Below are positions 1-9,714 of a stretch of DNA of 64,000 nucleotides, in pieces. The stretch comes from Pseudomonas mohnii. Lineage in GTDB: Bacteria; Pseudomonadota; Gammaproteobacteria; Pseudomonadales; Pseudomonadaceae. Within the stretch, counting starts at the first letter, position 1; every line of letters begins with the position of its first letter. A program made the position numbers and the translations under genes. Under the pieces are notes generated by a model that was given only the letters and a program-made list of their open reading frames with translations, was not told the DNA's origin and made no database searches. The DNA lies in contig NZ_FNRV01000001.1 in the NCBI RefSeq assembly GCF_900105115.1, positions 4,572,501 through 4,636,500 of the forward strand, in the 5' to 3' direction.

Positions 1-918
1 GACATGGACGCTGCCGAGGCCTTCGGCAAAATCAAGCAACTGGTCAAGGTGCCGTTGGTTGCCGATATCCATTTTGACTACCGTATCGCGCTGCGTGTCG
101 CCGAGCTGGGCGTTGACTGCCTGCGGATCAACCCGGGCAACATCGGCCGCGAAGATCGCGTGCGTGCCGTGGTCGATGCCGCCCGTGATCGCGGAATTCC
201 GATTCGCATCGGCGTAAACGCCGGTTCCCTGGAAAAAGACCTGCAGAAAAAATACGGCGAGCCGACGCCGGCAGCACTGGTTGAGTCTGCCTTGCGCCAC
301 GTTGAACACCTCGAACGCCTGAATTTCCAGGACTTCAAGGTCAGCGTGAAAGCGTCCGATGTGTTCATGGCCGTCGAAGCCTACCGCCTGTTGGCCAAGG
401 AAATCGTCCAGCCGTTGCACCTGGGGATCACCGAAGCGGGTGGTTTGCGTTCCGGCACAGTGAAATCTGCCGTGGGCCTCGGTATGCTGCTCGCCGAAGG
501 GATTGGCGATACTATTCGCATCTCGTTGGCGGCTGATCCGGTCGAGGAAGTGAAAGTCGGCTACGACATTCTCAAATCCCTGCACTTGCGTTCCCGTGGC
601 ATCAACTTCATCGCCTGCCCGAGCTGCTCGCGGCAGAACTTCGATGTGGTGAAAACCATGAACGAGCTGGAAGGGCGTCTTGAAGACCTGCTGGTGCCGT
701 TGGATGTTGCGGTCATCGGTTGCGTGGTCAACGGGCCCGGTGAAGCCAAGGAAGCCCATATCGGCTTGACCGGCGGCACGCCAAACCTGATTTACATCGA
801 CGGCAAGCCGTCGCAGAAACTGACGAATGACAATCTCGTGGATGAGCTCGAACGCTTGATCCGCGAGAAAGCGGCCGAAAAGGTCGAAGCTGACGCTGCC
901 GTCATCGCGCGTGGCTGA
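1..918 (+). CDS. ispG: 4-hydroxy-3-methylbut-2-enyl diphosphate synthase, 5' truncated
   Basis: Penultimate enzyme of the MEP isoprenoid pathway: a [4Fe-4S] protein that reductively opens methylerythritol cyclodiphosphate to HMBPP in the cytosol. The frame is open from base 1, so the real start lies upstream of the window; about 305 codons are seen of the roughly 370 usual. The cluster-binding cysteines are visible in the [10 protein letters not shown] stretch and in [10 protein letters not shown] further on; the TIM-barrel part ([17 protein letters not shown]) precedes them. It is followed 38 bp later by hisS on the same strand, the usual pseudomonad order (ispG, hisS, yfgM, bamB, der), so co-transcription is likely. 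Assignment is firm; only the N-terminus is missing. Confidence 0.97.
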   Translation, partial: DMDAAEAFGKIKQLVKVPLVADIHFDYRIALRVAELGVDCLRINPGNIGREDRVRAVVDAARDRGIPIRIGVNAGSLEKDLQKKYGEPTPAALVESALRHVEHLERLNFQDFKVSVKASDVFMAVEAYRLLAKEIVQPLHLGITEAGGLRSGTVKSAVGLGMLLAEGIGDTIRISLAADPVEEVKVGYDILKSLHLRSRGINFIACPSCSRQNFDVVKTMNELEGRLEDLLVPLDVAVIGCVVNGPGEAKEAHIGLTGGTPNLIYIDGKPSQKLTNDNLVDELERLIREKAAEKVEADAAVIARG

Positions 919-956
919 GTCCGACCAAAGAGCCGAACGGAATTTAAGGATTTAAT

Positions 957-2246
957 GTGAGCAAGTCTCTGCAAGCCATTCGTGGCATGAACGACATCCT
1001 GCCCGAACAGACCCCTCTGTGGCGTCACTTCGAGGGCACCGTTTCGCGTCTGCTGGATAACTACGGCTACAAGCAGATCCGCATGCCGATCGTCGAGTTC
1101 ACCGAGCTGTTCAAACGCTCCATCGGTGAAGTGACCGACATCGTCGAAAAAGAGATGTACACCTTCGACGACCGTAACGGCGACTCCCTGACGCTGCGTC
1201 CGGAAGGCACGGCAGCCTGTGTGCGTGCAGTGCTCGAGCACGGCATCACCGGTGGTGGCCAGGTGCAGAAGCTGTGGTACATCGGTCCGATGTTCCGCCA
1301 CGAGCGTCCGCAGAAAGGTCGTTATCGTCAGTTCCACCAGATTGGCGTCGAGGTGTTCAACCTCGATGGTCCGGACATCGATGCCGAGCTGATCGTGCTC
1401 ACCTGGCGCCTGTGGGGCGAGCTGGGTATCCGTGACGCGGTCAAGCTCGAGCTCAACAGCCTGGGCACCAGCGAGTCCCGTGGGCGTTATCGCGAAGCAC
1501 TGGTCGAGTTCCTGTCCGCTCACCTGGACAAGCTGGACGAAGACAGCCAGCGTCGCCTCAAGACCAACCCGCTGCGCGTGCTCGATACCAAGAACGCCGA
1601 TACACAAGCGATTCTGGTCGATGCGCCGAAAATGGCCGACTACCTGGACGAAGAGTCCCGCGTGCACTTCGAGGGCCTGAAGGCTCGCCTGGACGCCGCC
1701 GGCATTCCTTACGTGATCAACCCGAAGCTGGTTCGCGGGCTGGATTACTACAGCAAGACCGTTTTCGAATGGGTCACCGACAAACTCGGCGCCCAGGGCA
1801 CCGTGTGTGCGGGTGGTCGTTACGACGGCCTGGTCGAGCAGATGGGCGGCAAGCCGACTGCGGGCGTTGGTTTTGCAATGGGCATCGAGCGTCTGGTCTT
1901 GTTGCTGGAAACCCTGGAGCAGATTCCGGAAGAAATCTCCCGCCAGGTCGACGTCTACCTCTGCGCCTTCGGTGAAGCCGCCGAGCTGGCTGGCCTGGCG
2001 TTGAGCGAGCGGGTGCGTGATCAGTTGCCCAACCTGCGCCTGCAAGTGAATGCCGGTGCCGGCAGCTTTAAAAGCCAGTTCAAGAAAGCCGACAAGAGCG
2101 GTGCGCTGTATGCACTGATCCTCGGTGACGACGAGATGGCCCAGCAAGTGGTAGGTTTCAAACCCCTGCGTGGCCAGGGCGAACAACAAAGCATTGCCTG
2201 GGATGCGCTTGCTGCACACCTGGCCACCTGCATCGTGCAGGGTTGA
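957..2246 (+). CDS. hisS: Histidyl-tRNA synthetase
   Basis: Class II aminoacyl-tRNA synthetase that charges tRNA-His in the cytosol. The 429-residue length is normal. Visible are the motif 2 region ([16 protein letters not shown]), the histidine-specific signatures [10 protein letters not shown] and AGGRYDGLV, the motif 3 region near [11 protein letters not shown], and a C-terminal anticodon-binding domain. The start is GTG at 957, followed by AGC AAG; AAGGA lies just upstream. An ATG overlaps it at 955 but in another frame. It sits between ispG and yfgM with short gaps, consistent with one transcript. No anomaly seen. Confidence 0.97.
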   Translation: MSKSLQAIRGMNDILPEQTPLWRHFEGTVSRLLDNYGYKQIRMPIVEFTELFKRSIGEVTDIVEKEMYTFDDRNGDSLTLRPEGTAACVRAVLEHGITGGGQVQKLWYIGPMFRHERPQKGRYRQFHQIGVEVFNLDGPDIDAELIVLTWRLWGELGIRDAVKLELNSLGTSESRGRYREALVEFLSAHLDKLDEDSQRRLKTNPLRVLDTKNADTQAILVDAPKMADYLDEESRVHFEGLKARLDAAGIPYVINPKLVRGLDYYSKTVFEWVTDKLGAQGTVCAGGRYDGLVEQMGGKPTAGVGFAMGIERLVLLLETLEQIPEEISRQVDVYLCAFGEAAELAGLALSERVRDQLPNLRLQVNAGAGSFKSQFKKADKSGALYALILGDDEMAQQVVGFKPLRGQGEQQSIAWDALAAHLATCIVQG

Positions 2247-2287
2247 AGCTGTCTAAACAGCCGATTTAGCGATTAAGGAGTATTGGG

Positions 2288-2929
2288 GTGTCGAGTACCG
2301 AAGACGAACAGCTGGCGGATTTGAAGGACTGGTGGTCACGCAACGGCAAGCCCCTGGTTACTGGTGGCCTGTTGGCGCTGGTCATCGTGTTCGGCTGGCA
2401 AGCCTTTCACAAGTATCAGAGCAATCAGTCGCAAGGCGCCTCAATGCTCTATCAGCAATTGCTGGAAACCACGCTGACGCCTGACGGCAAGCCTGATGCG
2501 GCCCGTGTCTCGGACCTGGCTGCCAAGCTCAACAGTGAATTCGGCGGTAGCGCTTACGCGCAGTACGGCAGCCTGTTCGTGGCGAAAGTCGCCGTCGACA
2601 GCGGCAAGCTGGATGACGCAGCCACCGAACTGAAAGCCATCGTTGCCAAACCGGCCAATCCGGCACTGGGCGAAATCGCCCGTCAGCGCCTGGCTCAGGT
2701 GCTGGCCGCGCAGAACAAGACCGATGAAGCCCTGAAACTGCTTGAAGGCGATGCCGACAAAGCGTTCCTGGCCACTCGTGAAGAACTCAAGGGCGACTTG
2801 CTGGTGCAGTTGGGTCGTACCGATGAAGCGTACGCGGCATATCAAAAAGCCAAGGCGGCACTGTCGGATGAAGCGGCGGTCGGTGGCCTACAAATCAAGC
2901 TGGACGACCTGGCCAAAGGGGATGCGTGA
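2288..2929 (+). CDS. yfgM: YfgM-like membrane-anchored TPR protein (UPF0070)
   Basis: A 213-residue bitopic inner-membrane protein. A short cytoplasmic N-terminus (acidic TEDEQLADLKDWW) is followed by one transmembrane segment around residues 24-43 and a periplasmic TPR-like helical domain with repeated Ala-rich helices (DDAATELKAIV, DEALKLLEGDADKA, DEAYAAYQKAKA). The E. coli homologue is an ancillary subunit of the SecYEG translocon and works with periplasmic chaperones; that role is by family, not seen here. The GTG start at 2288 follows AAGGAG at 2275-2280. It directly precedes and abuts bamB, as in E. coli and other pseudomonads. Confidence 0.92.
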   Translation: MSSTEDEQLADLKDWWSRNGKPLVTGGLLALVIVFGWQAFHKYQSNQSQGASMLYQQLLETTLTPDGKPDAARVSDLAAKLNSEFGGSAYAQYGSLFVAKVAVDSGKLDDAATELKAIVAKPANPALGEIARQRLAQVLAAQNKTDEALKLLEGDADKAFLATREELKGDLLVQLGRTDEAYAAYQKAKAALSDEAAVGGLQIKLDDLAKGDA

Positions 2930-2930
2930 C

Positions 2931-4073
2931 GTGATCCGTTGGAAACATGCAGCATTGCTGGCTCTGGCCTTGTTGGCCGCGGGTTGCAGCAGCAACAGCA
3001 AGAAAGAATTGCCACCGGCCGAATTGACCGACTTTAAAGAAGAAGTGGTTCTGAAAAAGCAGTGGAGCCGTTCGATCGGTGACGGTCAGGGCGAAACCTA
3101 CAACATGCTGGTTCCGGCGATCGATGGCGATACCATTTATGCCGCCGATGTCACTGGTGTAGTGATTGCGATGGATCGCCACACCGGCGACGTCAAATGG
3201 AAGAAAGATCTCGAACTGCCTGTTTCCGGCGCTGTTGGCGTGGGTTACGGTCTGCTGACGATCGGTACGCTCAAGGGTGAAATCGTTGCCTTGGACGCCA
3301 TCAACGGCGAAGAGAAATGGCGCGCTCGCGTGTCCAGCGAAGTGCTCGCACCGCCGGCCAACAACGGTGATGTGGTTGTGGTCCAGACTCAGGACGACCG
3401 TCTGATCGGTCTGGATGCCACAACCGGCAGCCAGCGCTGGTTGTATGACAGCACCCCGGCGGTACTGACCCTGCGTGGCACCAGTGCTCCGATCGTGACC
3501 AACCGCCTCGCGGTGGCTGGTCTGTCGACCGGTAAAGTGGTCGCTCTCGACATTTCCAACGGCGTGCCGGTTTGGGAGCAGCGTGTAGCGATCCCGCAAG
3601 GCCGTTCGGAGCTGGAGCGCGTGGTCGACATCGACGGCGGCTTGCTGTTGTCTGGCGAGACGGTTTATGTCGCGAGCTACCAGGGTCGCGTTGCGGCACT
3701 GGACCTGCAAAGCGGTCGCCAGCTATGGCAGCGTGATGCTTCCAGCTACGCCGGTGTCGCCCAGGGTTTCGGCAGCGTCTACGTGAGCCTGTCTTCGGGC
3801 ACCGTTGAAGGCGTCGACGAGCGTTCCACCACAGCTTTGTGGAGCAACGATTCGCTGGCCCGCCGTCAACTGTCGGCTCCGGAAGTGTTCTCCAGCTACG
3901 TTGCAGTCGGTGACCTGGAAGGTTACCTGCACCTGCTGAGTCAGGTGGACGGTCGTTTTGTCGGCCGCGAGCGCATCGACAGCGACGGCCTGCGTGCCCG
4001 TCCGCTGGTGGTGGGTGACACGATTTATGTGTATGGCAACAGCGGCAAACTGGAAGCCCTGACCATTAAGTAA
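2931..4073 (+). CDS. bamB: Outer membrane protein assembly lipoprotein BamB
   Basis: Beta-propeller lipoprotein of the BAM complex that inserts beta-barrel proteins into the outer membrane. The N-terminus has a signal peptide ending in the lipobox LAAGC, with the lipidated cysteine at residue 19. The rest is made of PQQ-like propeller blades (repeated WKKDLELP, EKWRARVSS, QRWLYDS, QLWQRD). I chose GTG at 2931 because AAAGGGG at 2915-2921 is 9 nt away; an in-frame ATG at 2922 sits directly on that Shine-Dalgarno sequence and is less likely. The resulting 380 residues match the family. It abuts yfgM, implying translational coupling. Confidence 0.95.
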   Translation: MIRWKHAALLALALLAAGCSSNSKKELPPAELTDFKEEVVLKKQWSRSIGDGQGETYNMLVPAIDGDTIYAADVTGVVIAMDRHTGDVKWKKDLELPVSGAVGVGYGLLTIGTLKGEIVALDAINGEEKWRARVSSEVLAPPANNGDVVVVQTQDDRLIGLDATTGSQRWLYDSTPAVLTLRGTSAPIVTNRLAVAGLSTGKVVALDISNGVPVWEQRVAIPQGRSELERVVDIDGGLLLSGETVYVASYQGRVAALDLQSGRQLWQRDASSYAGVAQGFGSVYVSLSSGTVEGVDERSTTALWSNDSLARRQLSAPEVFSSYVAVGDLEGYLHLLSQVDGRFVGRERIDSDGLRARPLVVGDTIYVYGNSGKLEALTIK

Positions 4074-4116
4074 AGGTTTGACTATGCTTGGGGTTAACCC
4101 CCCAGGCTGCTTCACT

Positions 4117-4216
4117 TGTAGGAGCGAGCCTGCTCGCGATGGACGTCAACGATTACGTTTACTGTCTGAAAAAACGCGGCGTTTTTGCGTTTTTCGCGAA
4201 CAGTCCGCTCCTACAG
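4117..4216. repeat. REPIN (paired inverted REP), GTAGGAGCGAGC subtype
   Basis: Two REP sequences in inverted orientation: TGTAGGAGCGAGCCTGCTCG at the left edge and a degenerate partner ending GTCCGCTCCTACAG at the right. It occupies most of the bamB-der gap. The right half has diverged (AACAGTCC instead of AGCAGGCT). Confidence 0.85.
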
Positions 4217-4289
4217 TGATTGCCCCGAGCACCAGCCGCTGCCTCGCAGCGGCTTTTGTATTTTCTGAAATAACGAAGTGGAGAGCCGC

Positions 4290-5759
4290 ATGGTTCCCGT
4301 AATCGCCCTGGTGGGCCGACCGAACGTCGGCAAGTCCACCTTGTTCAACCGCCTGACCAGGACTCGCGACGCCATTGTCGGCGACTTGTCCGGTCTGACC
4401 CGTGATCGCCAATACGGTGAGGCCAAGTGGCAAGGGCGTTCCTACATTCTGGTCGACACCGGCGGTATCTCCGGTGACGAGCATGGTATGGACGAAAAAA
4501 TGGCCGAGCAGTCGCTGCTGGCCATCGAAGAAGCGGATGTTGTGTTGTTTCTGGTAGATGCCAAGGCCGGTTTTACCGCCGCCGACCAGATGATCGCCGA
4601 GCATTTGCGCAAACGTAACAAGCGTTCCTACGTGGTTGCCAACAAGGTCGACAACATCGACCCTGAAATGGCCCGCGCCGAATTCGCTCCGTTGGGCATG
4701 GGCCACGCGATTCCAATCGCGGGAGCTCACGGCCGAGGCATCACCCAGATGCTGGAAATCGCCCTGAGCGAATTCCCGAAAGACGAAGAAGAGCCGGAAG
4801 AAGGCGAGGAAGAGGAAGTCGCCGAGGGCGAAGAAGCCAAGCGCATTCCTGGTCCGAGCGAAAAAGACGGGATCAAGATCGCGATCATCGGTCGCCCGAA
4901 CGTGGGCAAGTCGACCTTGGTCAACCGCATGCTCGGTGAAGACCGGGTTATCGTCTATGACCAGCCCGGCACCACTCGCGACAGTATCTACATCCCGTTC
5001 GAGCGTAACGACGAGAAGTACACGCTGATCGACACCGCCGGTGTGCGCAAGCGCGGCAAGATCCACGAAGAAGTCGAAAAGTTCTCCGTGGTCAAAACCC
5101 TGCAAGCGATCAAAGACGCCAACGTGGTGATCTTCGTGATGGACGCCCGTGAGGGCGTGGTCGATCACGACCTCAACCTGCTGGGCTTCGCCATTGAGTC
5201 GGGTCGTGCACTGGTCATCGCGATCAACAAGTGGGACGGCATGACCCCGAGCGAACGCGACTTCGTGAAGGTCGAGTTGCAACGTCGACTGTTCTTCGTT
5301 GACTACGCCGACATCCACTTCATCTCGGCGCTGCACGGCACCGGCGTGGGCAACCTCTACGCGTCGGTACAGAACTCGTTCAAGTCTGCGGTCACCCGCT
5401 GGCCAACCAACCGCCTGACCCAGATTCTGGAAGACGCGGTCGGTGAGCATGCGCCACCGATGGTAAACAACCGTCGGATCAAGCTGCGTTATGCCCACCT
5501 GGGTGGCGCGAACCCGCCGATCATCGTGATTCACGGTAACCAGATCGAAAAGGTGCCGAAGTCCTACGTCCGTTACCTGGAAAACACTTACCGTCGTGTG
5601 CTCAAGCTGGTCGGTACGCCGATCCGCATCGAGTTCAAGGGCGGCGAGAACCCGTACGAAGGCAACAAGAACTCGCTCACCGACCGTCAGGTCAACAAGA
5701 AGCGTCGTTTGATGTCGCACCACAAGAAAGCCGACAAGAAGCGCCGCGACAAGCGCTAA
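4290..5759 (+). CDS. der: Ribosome assembly GTPase Der (EngA)
   Basis: Tandem-GTPase protein needed for 50S subunit maturation. Two complete G domains are visible, each opening with GRPNVGKST (residue 9 onward and again near residue 205), each with DTGG/DTAG G3 and NKVD/NKWD G4 motifs, followed by a C-terminal KH-like domain and a very basic tail ([11 protein letters not shown]). A strongly acidic linker ([17 protein letters not shown]) joins the two domains. The ATG at 4290 gives 489 residues, the normal length; an in-frame GTG at 4278 is possible but unneeded. A terminator follows at 5801, so the ispG-der operon probably ends here. Confidence 0.97.
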   Translation: MVPVIALVGRPNVGKSTLFNRLTRTRDAIVGDLSGLTRDRQYGEAKWQGRSYILVDTGGISGDEHGMDEKMAEQSLLAIEEADVVLFLVDAKAGFTAADQMIAEHLRKRNKRSYVVANKVDNIDPEMARAEFAPLGMGHAIPIAGAHGRGITQMLEIALSEFPKDEEEPEEGEEEEVAEGEEAKRIPGPSEKDGIKIAIIGRPNVGKSTLVNRMLGEDRVIVYDQPGTTRDSIYIPFERNDEKYTLIDTAGVRKRGKIHEEVEKFSVVKTLQAIKDANVVIFVMDAREGVVDHDLNLLGFAIESGRALVIAINKWDGMTPSERDFVKVELQRRLFFVDYADIHFISALHGTGVGNLYASVQNSFKSAVTRWPTNRLTQILEDAVGEHAPPMVNNRRIKLRYAHLGGANPPIIVIHGNQIEKVPKSYVRYLENTYRRVLKLVGTPIRIEFKGGENPYEGNKNSLTDRQVNKKRRLMSHHKKADKKRRDKR

Positions 5760-5777
5760 GGCAGCCCTGAGTTACAC

Positions 5778-5884
5778 GCTGCAAGCTTCAAGTCAAAACC
5801 AAAAAGGGGCCTGTTAAGGGCCCTTTTTTGTGCCTGATGGTTTGAGGCTTGACCGCTTGCGGCTTGTCGCTTGAAACTTGCAGC
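5778..5884. repeat. Imperfect inverted repeat of CTTGCAGCTTG family around a terminator
   Basis: A 15-nt arm at 5778-5792 (GCTGCAAGCTTCAAG) is inverted at 5870-5884 with one mismatch, and the right side continues as degenerate CTTG-rich units from about 5844. The terminator of der lies between the arms. A related degenerate array occurs at 37105-37202 between guaB and guaA. It is unlike the REP elements elsewhere in the window. Confidence 0.6.
5801..5829 (+). terminator. Rho-independent terminator after der
   Basis: GC-rich stem (AAAGGGGCC against GGGCCCTTT) with a TGTTAA-type loop followed by a T6 run, 42 bp after the der stop codon. Confidence 0.8.
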
Positions 5885-5904
5885 TCACCTGCAGGGGCCC
5901 ACCG

Positions 5905-7053
5905 ATGATCACCAGTAAGCTGCCGAATGTCGGCATCACTATTTTCACTCAGATGTCTCAGCTCGCGGCGCAGACCGGGGCGCTCAACCTGTCCCAGGGT
6001 TTTCCCGATTTCGATGCTCCACGAGCCCTGTGCGACGCGGTTGGTCGGCATATTGCCAATGGCCACAACCAGTATTCGCCAATGACGGGCCTGCCGGTGC
6101 TGCGTCAGCAGATTGCTGCCAAAATTGCTCGCAGCTATGGCGTTCAGGTGGATGTCGATAGCGAAGTGACCGTCACTCCCGGCGCGACCCAGGCCATTTT
6201 CTGCGCCATCCAGGCGGTTATCCACAGCGGTGACGAAGTCATCGTGTTCGATCCGGCGTATGACAGTTACGAGCCTTCGGTTGAGTTGGCGGGTGGCCGT
6301 TGTGTTCACGTACAGTTGGGGCTGGACGATTTCAGCATCGACTTCGACAAGCTCGCTGCTGCGCTGAGCCCGCGTACGCGAATGATCATTCTCAATACCC
6401 CGCACAACCCCAGCGGTGCCTTGATCAGCCGCGCCGAGCTGGATCAGTTGGCGGCGTTGATCCGTGATCGCGACATCTACCTCGTCAGCGACGAGGTCTA
6501 CGAACACCTTGTGTACGACGGCGTGCCACACGTCAGCGTGCTGGTCCATGAAGAGCTGTATCAGCGTGCATTCGTGGTCAGTTCCTTCGGCAAGACTTAT
6601 CACGTCACCGGCTGGAAAACCGGTTATGTCGTCGCGCCGCCGGTCCTGACTGCAGAGCTGCGCAAGGTGCATCAGTACGTCAGTTTCTGCGGTGTTACGC
6701 CACTGCAATACGCCTTGGCCGATTACATGGCCGAGCATCCGGAGCACATCGAAGAACTGCCGGGTTTCTATCAGGCCAAGCGTGATTTGTTCTGCGATTT
6801 GCTCGCACCGTCGCGTTTCAGTTTCACCCGGGTGACCGGCACTTATTTCCAGCTGGTCGATTACTCGCAGATCTGCCCGGACCTCAATGACGTCGAAATG
6901 GCCCTGTGGATGACTCGCGAGCATGGCGTGGCCAGTATTCCGATCTCGGTGTTCTACCAGACGCCACCCGAAGGCCAGCGCCTGGTGCGACTGTGCTTTG
7001 CCAAACGTGAGGAGACCCTGCGTGAAGCAGCGGAAAAACTATGCGTGATCTGA
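5905..7053 (+). CDS. PLP-dependent aminotransferase, YbdL-like (methionine/glutamine type)
   Basis: Class I/II fold-type I aminotransferase of 382 residues. The PLP lysine is K230 in SFGKTYHVTGWKTGY. The NPHNPSG-like cofactor/substrate motif appears as NTPHNPSGALI, and YSPMTGLPVLR is the usual N-terminal signature of the KAT/YbdL group. These enzymes transaminate methionine, glutamine or aromatic amino acids with 2-oxo acids, for example the last step of methionine salvage. The start is ATG 5905, with CAGGGG upstream. It overlaps the next gene, an omega-amidase, by 13 bp. That pairing fits glutamine transaminase plus omega-amidase: the amidase hydrolyses the ketoglutaramate formed and pulls the transamination forward. 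Exact substrate preference cannot be read from sequence. Confidence 0.9.
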   Translation: MITSKLPNVGITIFTQMSQLAAQTGALNLSQGFPDFDAPRALCDAVGRHIANGHNQYSPMTGLPVLRQQIAAKIARSYGVQVDVDSEVTVTPGATQAIFCAIQAVIHSGDEVIVFDPAYDSYEPSVELAGGRCVHVQLGLDDFSIDFDKLAAALSPRTRMIILNTPHNPSGALISRAELDQLAALIRDRDIYLVSDEVYEHLVYDGVPHVSVLVHEELYQRAFVVSSFGKTYHVTGWKTGYVVAPPVLTAELRKVHQYVSFCGVTPLQYALADYMAEHPEHIEELPGFYQAKRDLFCDLLAPSRFSFTRVTGTYFQLVDYSQICPDLNDVEMALWMTREHGVASIPISVFYQTPPEGQRLVRLCFAKREETLREAAEKLCVI

Positions 7054-7832
7054 GTGTGCTTGCGAATCTGAACATCGCACTGATCCAGACTTCCCTGGCC
7101 TGGCATGACCGCAAGGCCAACCTGGAGCATTTCGAATCGCTGCTGGAACAGGCCCAAGGCGCTGACCTGATTATCCTGCCAGAGATGTTCACCACCGGGT
7201 TCTCGATGGAGTCGGAGACCCTCGCTGAAGCGGAAAATGGCCCTACCAGCAAATGGCTGCGGGCTCAGGCGGCGAAGTTCGACGCAGTGATCACGGGCAG
7301 CGTCATCATTCATGCGGCCGATGGCAGCCATCGCAATCGTCTGTTGTGGGCGCGGCCGGACGGTGAGGTGTTGCACTATGACAAGCGCCACCTGTTCCGC
7401 ATGGCGGGCGAGCATCACCACTACACCCCCGGCGAGCGTCAGGTGCAGTTCGAACTCAAGGGCTGGCGCGTGAGGCCGTTGATTTGCTACGACCTGCGCT
7501 TCCCGGTGTGGAGCCGCGATGCCCAGGACACTGACCTGTTGCTATACACCGCCAACTGGCCGGGTGCACGACGCCAGCACTGGAACCGCTTGCTGCCGGC
7601 GCGGGCCATCGAAAACCTGTGCTACGTGGCGGCGGTGAACCGTGTCGGTACGGACGGCAAAGGCTTCGCGTATACCGGTGACAGTCAGGTGCTGGATTTC
7701 CAGGGTGAGACACTGCTCAGTGCCGGTGAGGCTGACGGGGTGTTCAAGGTGGTACTGGATGCGGCGGAACTGGCGGCGTATCGCACGCGGTTTCCGGCGA
7801 ATCTAGATGCCGATACGTTCGAGTTCACCTGA
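7041..7832 (+). CDS. Omega-amidase, YafV/Nit2-type carbon-nitrogen hydrolase
   Basis: Nitrilase-superfamily amidase of 263 residues. The Glu-Lys-Cys triad is visible as E48 (LPEMFTTGF), K115 (YDKRHLF) and C149 (LICYDLRFPVW). The family hydrolyses 2-oxoglutaramate or 2-oxosuccinamate, the keto acids left after glutamine or asparagine transamination. The gene begins inside the end of the upstream aminotransferase gene (ATG 7041, 13-bp overlap), so the two are translationally coupled and probably work in sequence, in methionine salvage or glutamine-linked transamination. A REPIN and a strong bidirectional terminator follow. Confidence 0.9.
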   Translation: MRDLSVLANLNIALIQTSLAWHDRKANLEHFESLLEQAQGADLIILPEMFTTGFSMESETLAEAENGPTSKWLRAQAAKFDAVITGSVIIHAADGSHRNRLLWARPDGEVLHYDKRHLFRMAGEHHHYTPGERQVQFELKGWRVRPLICYDLRFPVWSRDAQDTDLLLYTANWPGARRQHWNRLLPARAIENLCYVAAVNRVGTDGKGFAYTGDSQVLDFQGETLLSAGEADGVFKVVLDAAELAAYRTRFPANLDADTFEFT

Positions 7833-7852
7833 GTTCGTCGTCGCCTGACCTG

Positions 7853-7955
7853 GCCTCTTCGCGGGCAAGCCCGCTCCCACAGGGTATGTGGGTGTAAACA
7901 AAATTTAAGTTCACAACGGTCAACTGTGGGAGCGGGCTTGCCCGCGAAGGGGCCG
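7853..7955. repeat. REPIN, GTGGGAGCGGGC subtype
   Basis: Inverted pair: TCGCGGGCAAGCCCGCTCCC at the left and its reverse complement at the right, with a 40-bp AT-rich spacer. Located between the convergent omega-amidase and leuA genes. Confidence 0.88.
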
Positions 7956-7984
7956 GTTCAGACAGCACAAAACCAGCAGGCAAA

Positions 7985-8018
7985 AAAAGGCCCCGAGGTT
8001 CGCACCCCGGGGCCTTTT
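7985..8018. terminator. Bidirectional terminator between omega-amidase and leuA
   Basis: Eleven-base-pair stem (AAAAGGCCCCG with CGGGGCCTTTT) flanked by A and T runs on both sides, placed 16 bp from the leuA stop codon. It can end leuA transcription and also the convergent transcript. Confidence 0.85.
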
Positions 8019-8034
8019 ACATGACAGCGTAGGC

Positions 8035-9714
8035 TTACGCCGCTTTCGCTTCCGGCTGGCTCAGGGAGCGGTTCAGCGCGCTGAACAGGGCCTTGAAGCT
8101 GGCGGTGGTGATGTTTTCGTCGATGCCGACGCCATGCACCGCACGCTCGCCATTCACCCGCAGTTCAATGTAGGCGGCTGCCTTGGCATTGGTGCCCGCG
8201 CCGATGGCGTGTTCGTTGTAGTCCATGATTTCCACGGGTACTGGCAAACCGGCCACCAGGGCTTCCAGGGCGCCATTGCCCTTGCCGCGCCAATGCAGGT
8301 TGGTTTCGCCCTGGCCTTGGCTGGCGACTTCCACTTCGACGGCGCTGTGGCCGTTTTCTTCCTGCAGGCGATGGCTGACCAGCGCGTATGGGGTATTGGC
8401 TTGCAAGTACTCGCTGTGCAGCAGGGCGTGGATTTGCTGGGCTGTCATTTCCAGGCCCAGGCGATCGGTCTCACGCTGCACGACCTGGCTGAACTCGATC
8501 TGCATGCGACGCGGCAGGCTGATGCCGTATTCCTGTTCCAGCAGGTAGGCGATACCGCCCTTGCCCGACTGGCTGTTGACGCGGATAACCGCTTCGTAGC
8601 TGCGGCCGATGTCGGCCGGGTCGATCGGCAAGTACGGTACTTCCCACAGGGCGTCCGGTTTCTGCTGGGCGAAGCCCTTGCGGATGGCATCCTGGTGGGA
8701 GCCGGAGAACGCCGTGTGGACCAGGTCGCCGACGTACGGGTGACGTGGGTGCACCTGGATCTGGTTGCATTCTTCGACGACTTTGCGCACGCCGTCGATG
8801 TCGGAGAAGTCCAGTTGAGGGTCCAGACCCTGGGTGTACATGTTCAGGGCGACGGTCACCAGGTCAACGTTACCGGTGCGCTCGCCGTTGCCGAACAGGC
8901 AGCCTTCGACGCGGTCGGCGCCGGCCATCAGGCCCAGTTCGGTGGCGGCCACGCCGGTGCCACGGTCGTTGTGGGTGTGCAGGCTGATGATCACGCTGTC
9001 ACGACGGTTGATGTGACGGCCGAACCATTCGATCTGGTCGGCATAGATATTCGGGGTCGCGCATTCCACGGTGGCCGGCAGATTGAGGATCATCTTGTGC
9101 TCGGGCGTCGGGTTCCAGACTTCGATCACCGCGTCGCAGACTTCCTTGGCGAACTCCAGTTCGGTGGCGCTGAAGGTTTCTGGCGAGTATTCGAAGGTCC
9201 ACTCGGTGTCCGGCTGCATGGCCGCGTATTTGACGAACAGCTTGGCGGCGTTCACGGCGATGGCCTTGACTCCGTCCTTGTCCTGATTGAAGACAATCCG
9301 GCGGAAGGAAGGGGAGGTCGCGTTGTACAGGTGAACGATGGCTTTCTTCGCCCCGCGCAGGGATTCGAAGGTACGCTCGATCAGGTCTTCACGGCCCTGG
9401 GTCAGCACCTGGATGGTGGTGTCGTCCGGGATGTGGTTGCCTTCGATCAGGGTGCGCACGAAGTCGAAGTCGGTTTGCGAAGCGGCCGGGAACGATGCTT
9501 CGATTTCTTTCACGCCCACCTGCACCAGGGTTTTCCAGAAGCGCAGCTTCTTGACGGCGTCCATCGGCTCGATCAGCGACTGGTTGCCGTCACGCAGGTC
9601 GGAACTGCACCAGATCGGCGCGGCAGTGATGGTTTTCGACGGCCAGGTACGGTCCGGGATGTCGATGGTCGGGAACGCGCGGTATTTCGAAGACGGGTCT
9701 TTGAGCATGCTCAT
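8035..9714 (-). CDS. leuA: 2-isopropylmalate synthase
   Basis: First committed enzyme of leucine synthesis: condenses acetyl-CoA with 2-oxoisovalerate. At 559 residues it is the long form common in pseudomonads. The N-terminal HMGL-like TIM barrel carries the metal/substrate motif [11 protein letters not shown] and the HTHNDRGTG metal-binding histidines; the C-terminal LeuA allosteric domain (leucine feedback) ends the protein. The start ATG at 9714 is preceded on the minus strand by AAGGATTACTCCG. A leucine-rich upstream ORF at 9805-9882 suggests attenuation control. Confidence 0.96.
   Translation of the reverse strand: MSMLKDPSSKYRAFPTIDIPDRTWPSKTITAAPIWCSSDLRDGNQSLIEPMDAVKKLRFWKTLVQVGVKEIEASFPAASQTDFDFVRTLIEGNHIPDDTTIQVLTQGREDLIERTFESLRGAKKAIVHLYNATSPSFRRIVFNQDKDGVKAIAVNAAKLFVKYAAMQPDTEWTFEYSPETFSATELEFAKEVCDAVIEVWNPTPEHKMILNLPATVECATPNIYADQIEWFGRHINRRDSVIISLHTHNDRGTGVAATELGLMAGADRVEGCLFGNGERTGNVDLVTVALNMYTQGLDPQLDFSDIDGVRKVVEECNQIQVHPRHPYVGDLVHTAFSGSHQDAIRKGFAQQKPDALWEVPYLPIDPADIGRSYEAVIRVNSQSGKGGIAYLLEQEYGISLPRRMQIEFSQVVQRETDRLGLEMTAQQIHALLHSEYLQANTPYALVSHRLQEENGHSAVEVEVASQGQGETNLHWRGKGNGALEALVAGLPVPVEIMDYNEHAIGAGTNAKAAAYIELRVNGERAVHGVGIDENITTASFKALFSALNRSLSQPEAKAA

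Noticed and set aside
935..1556. Idea that the GMFTFQ units of the toxin (protein residues 935-1015 and 1476-1556) are SH2 domains
   Set aside because: The spacing of G-x-F and a terminal LEEL-like helix recalls SH2, but the key FLVR arginine is not in place in either copy. Coordinates given are residues, not bases; the match is too weak to claim.
2742..2930. In-frame upstream extension of bamB
   Set aside because: It overlaps yfgM in another frame and would bury the lipoprotein signal peptide.
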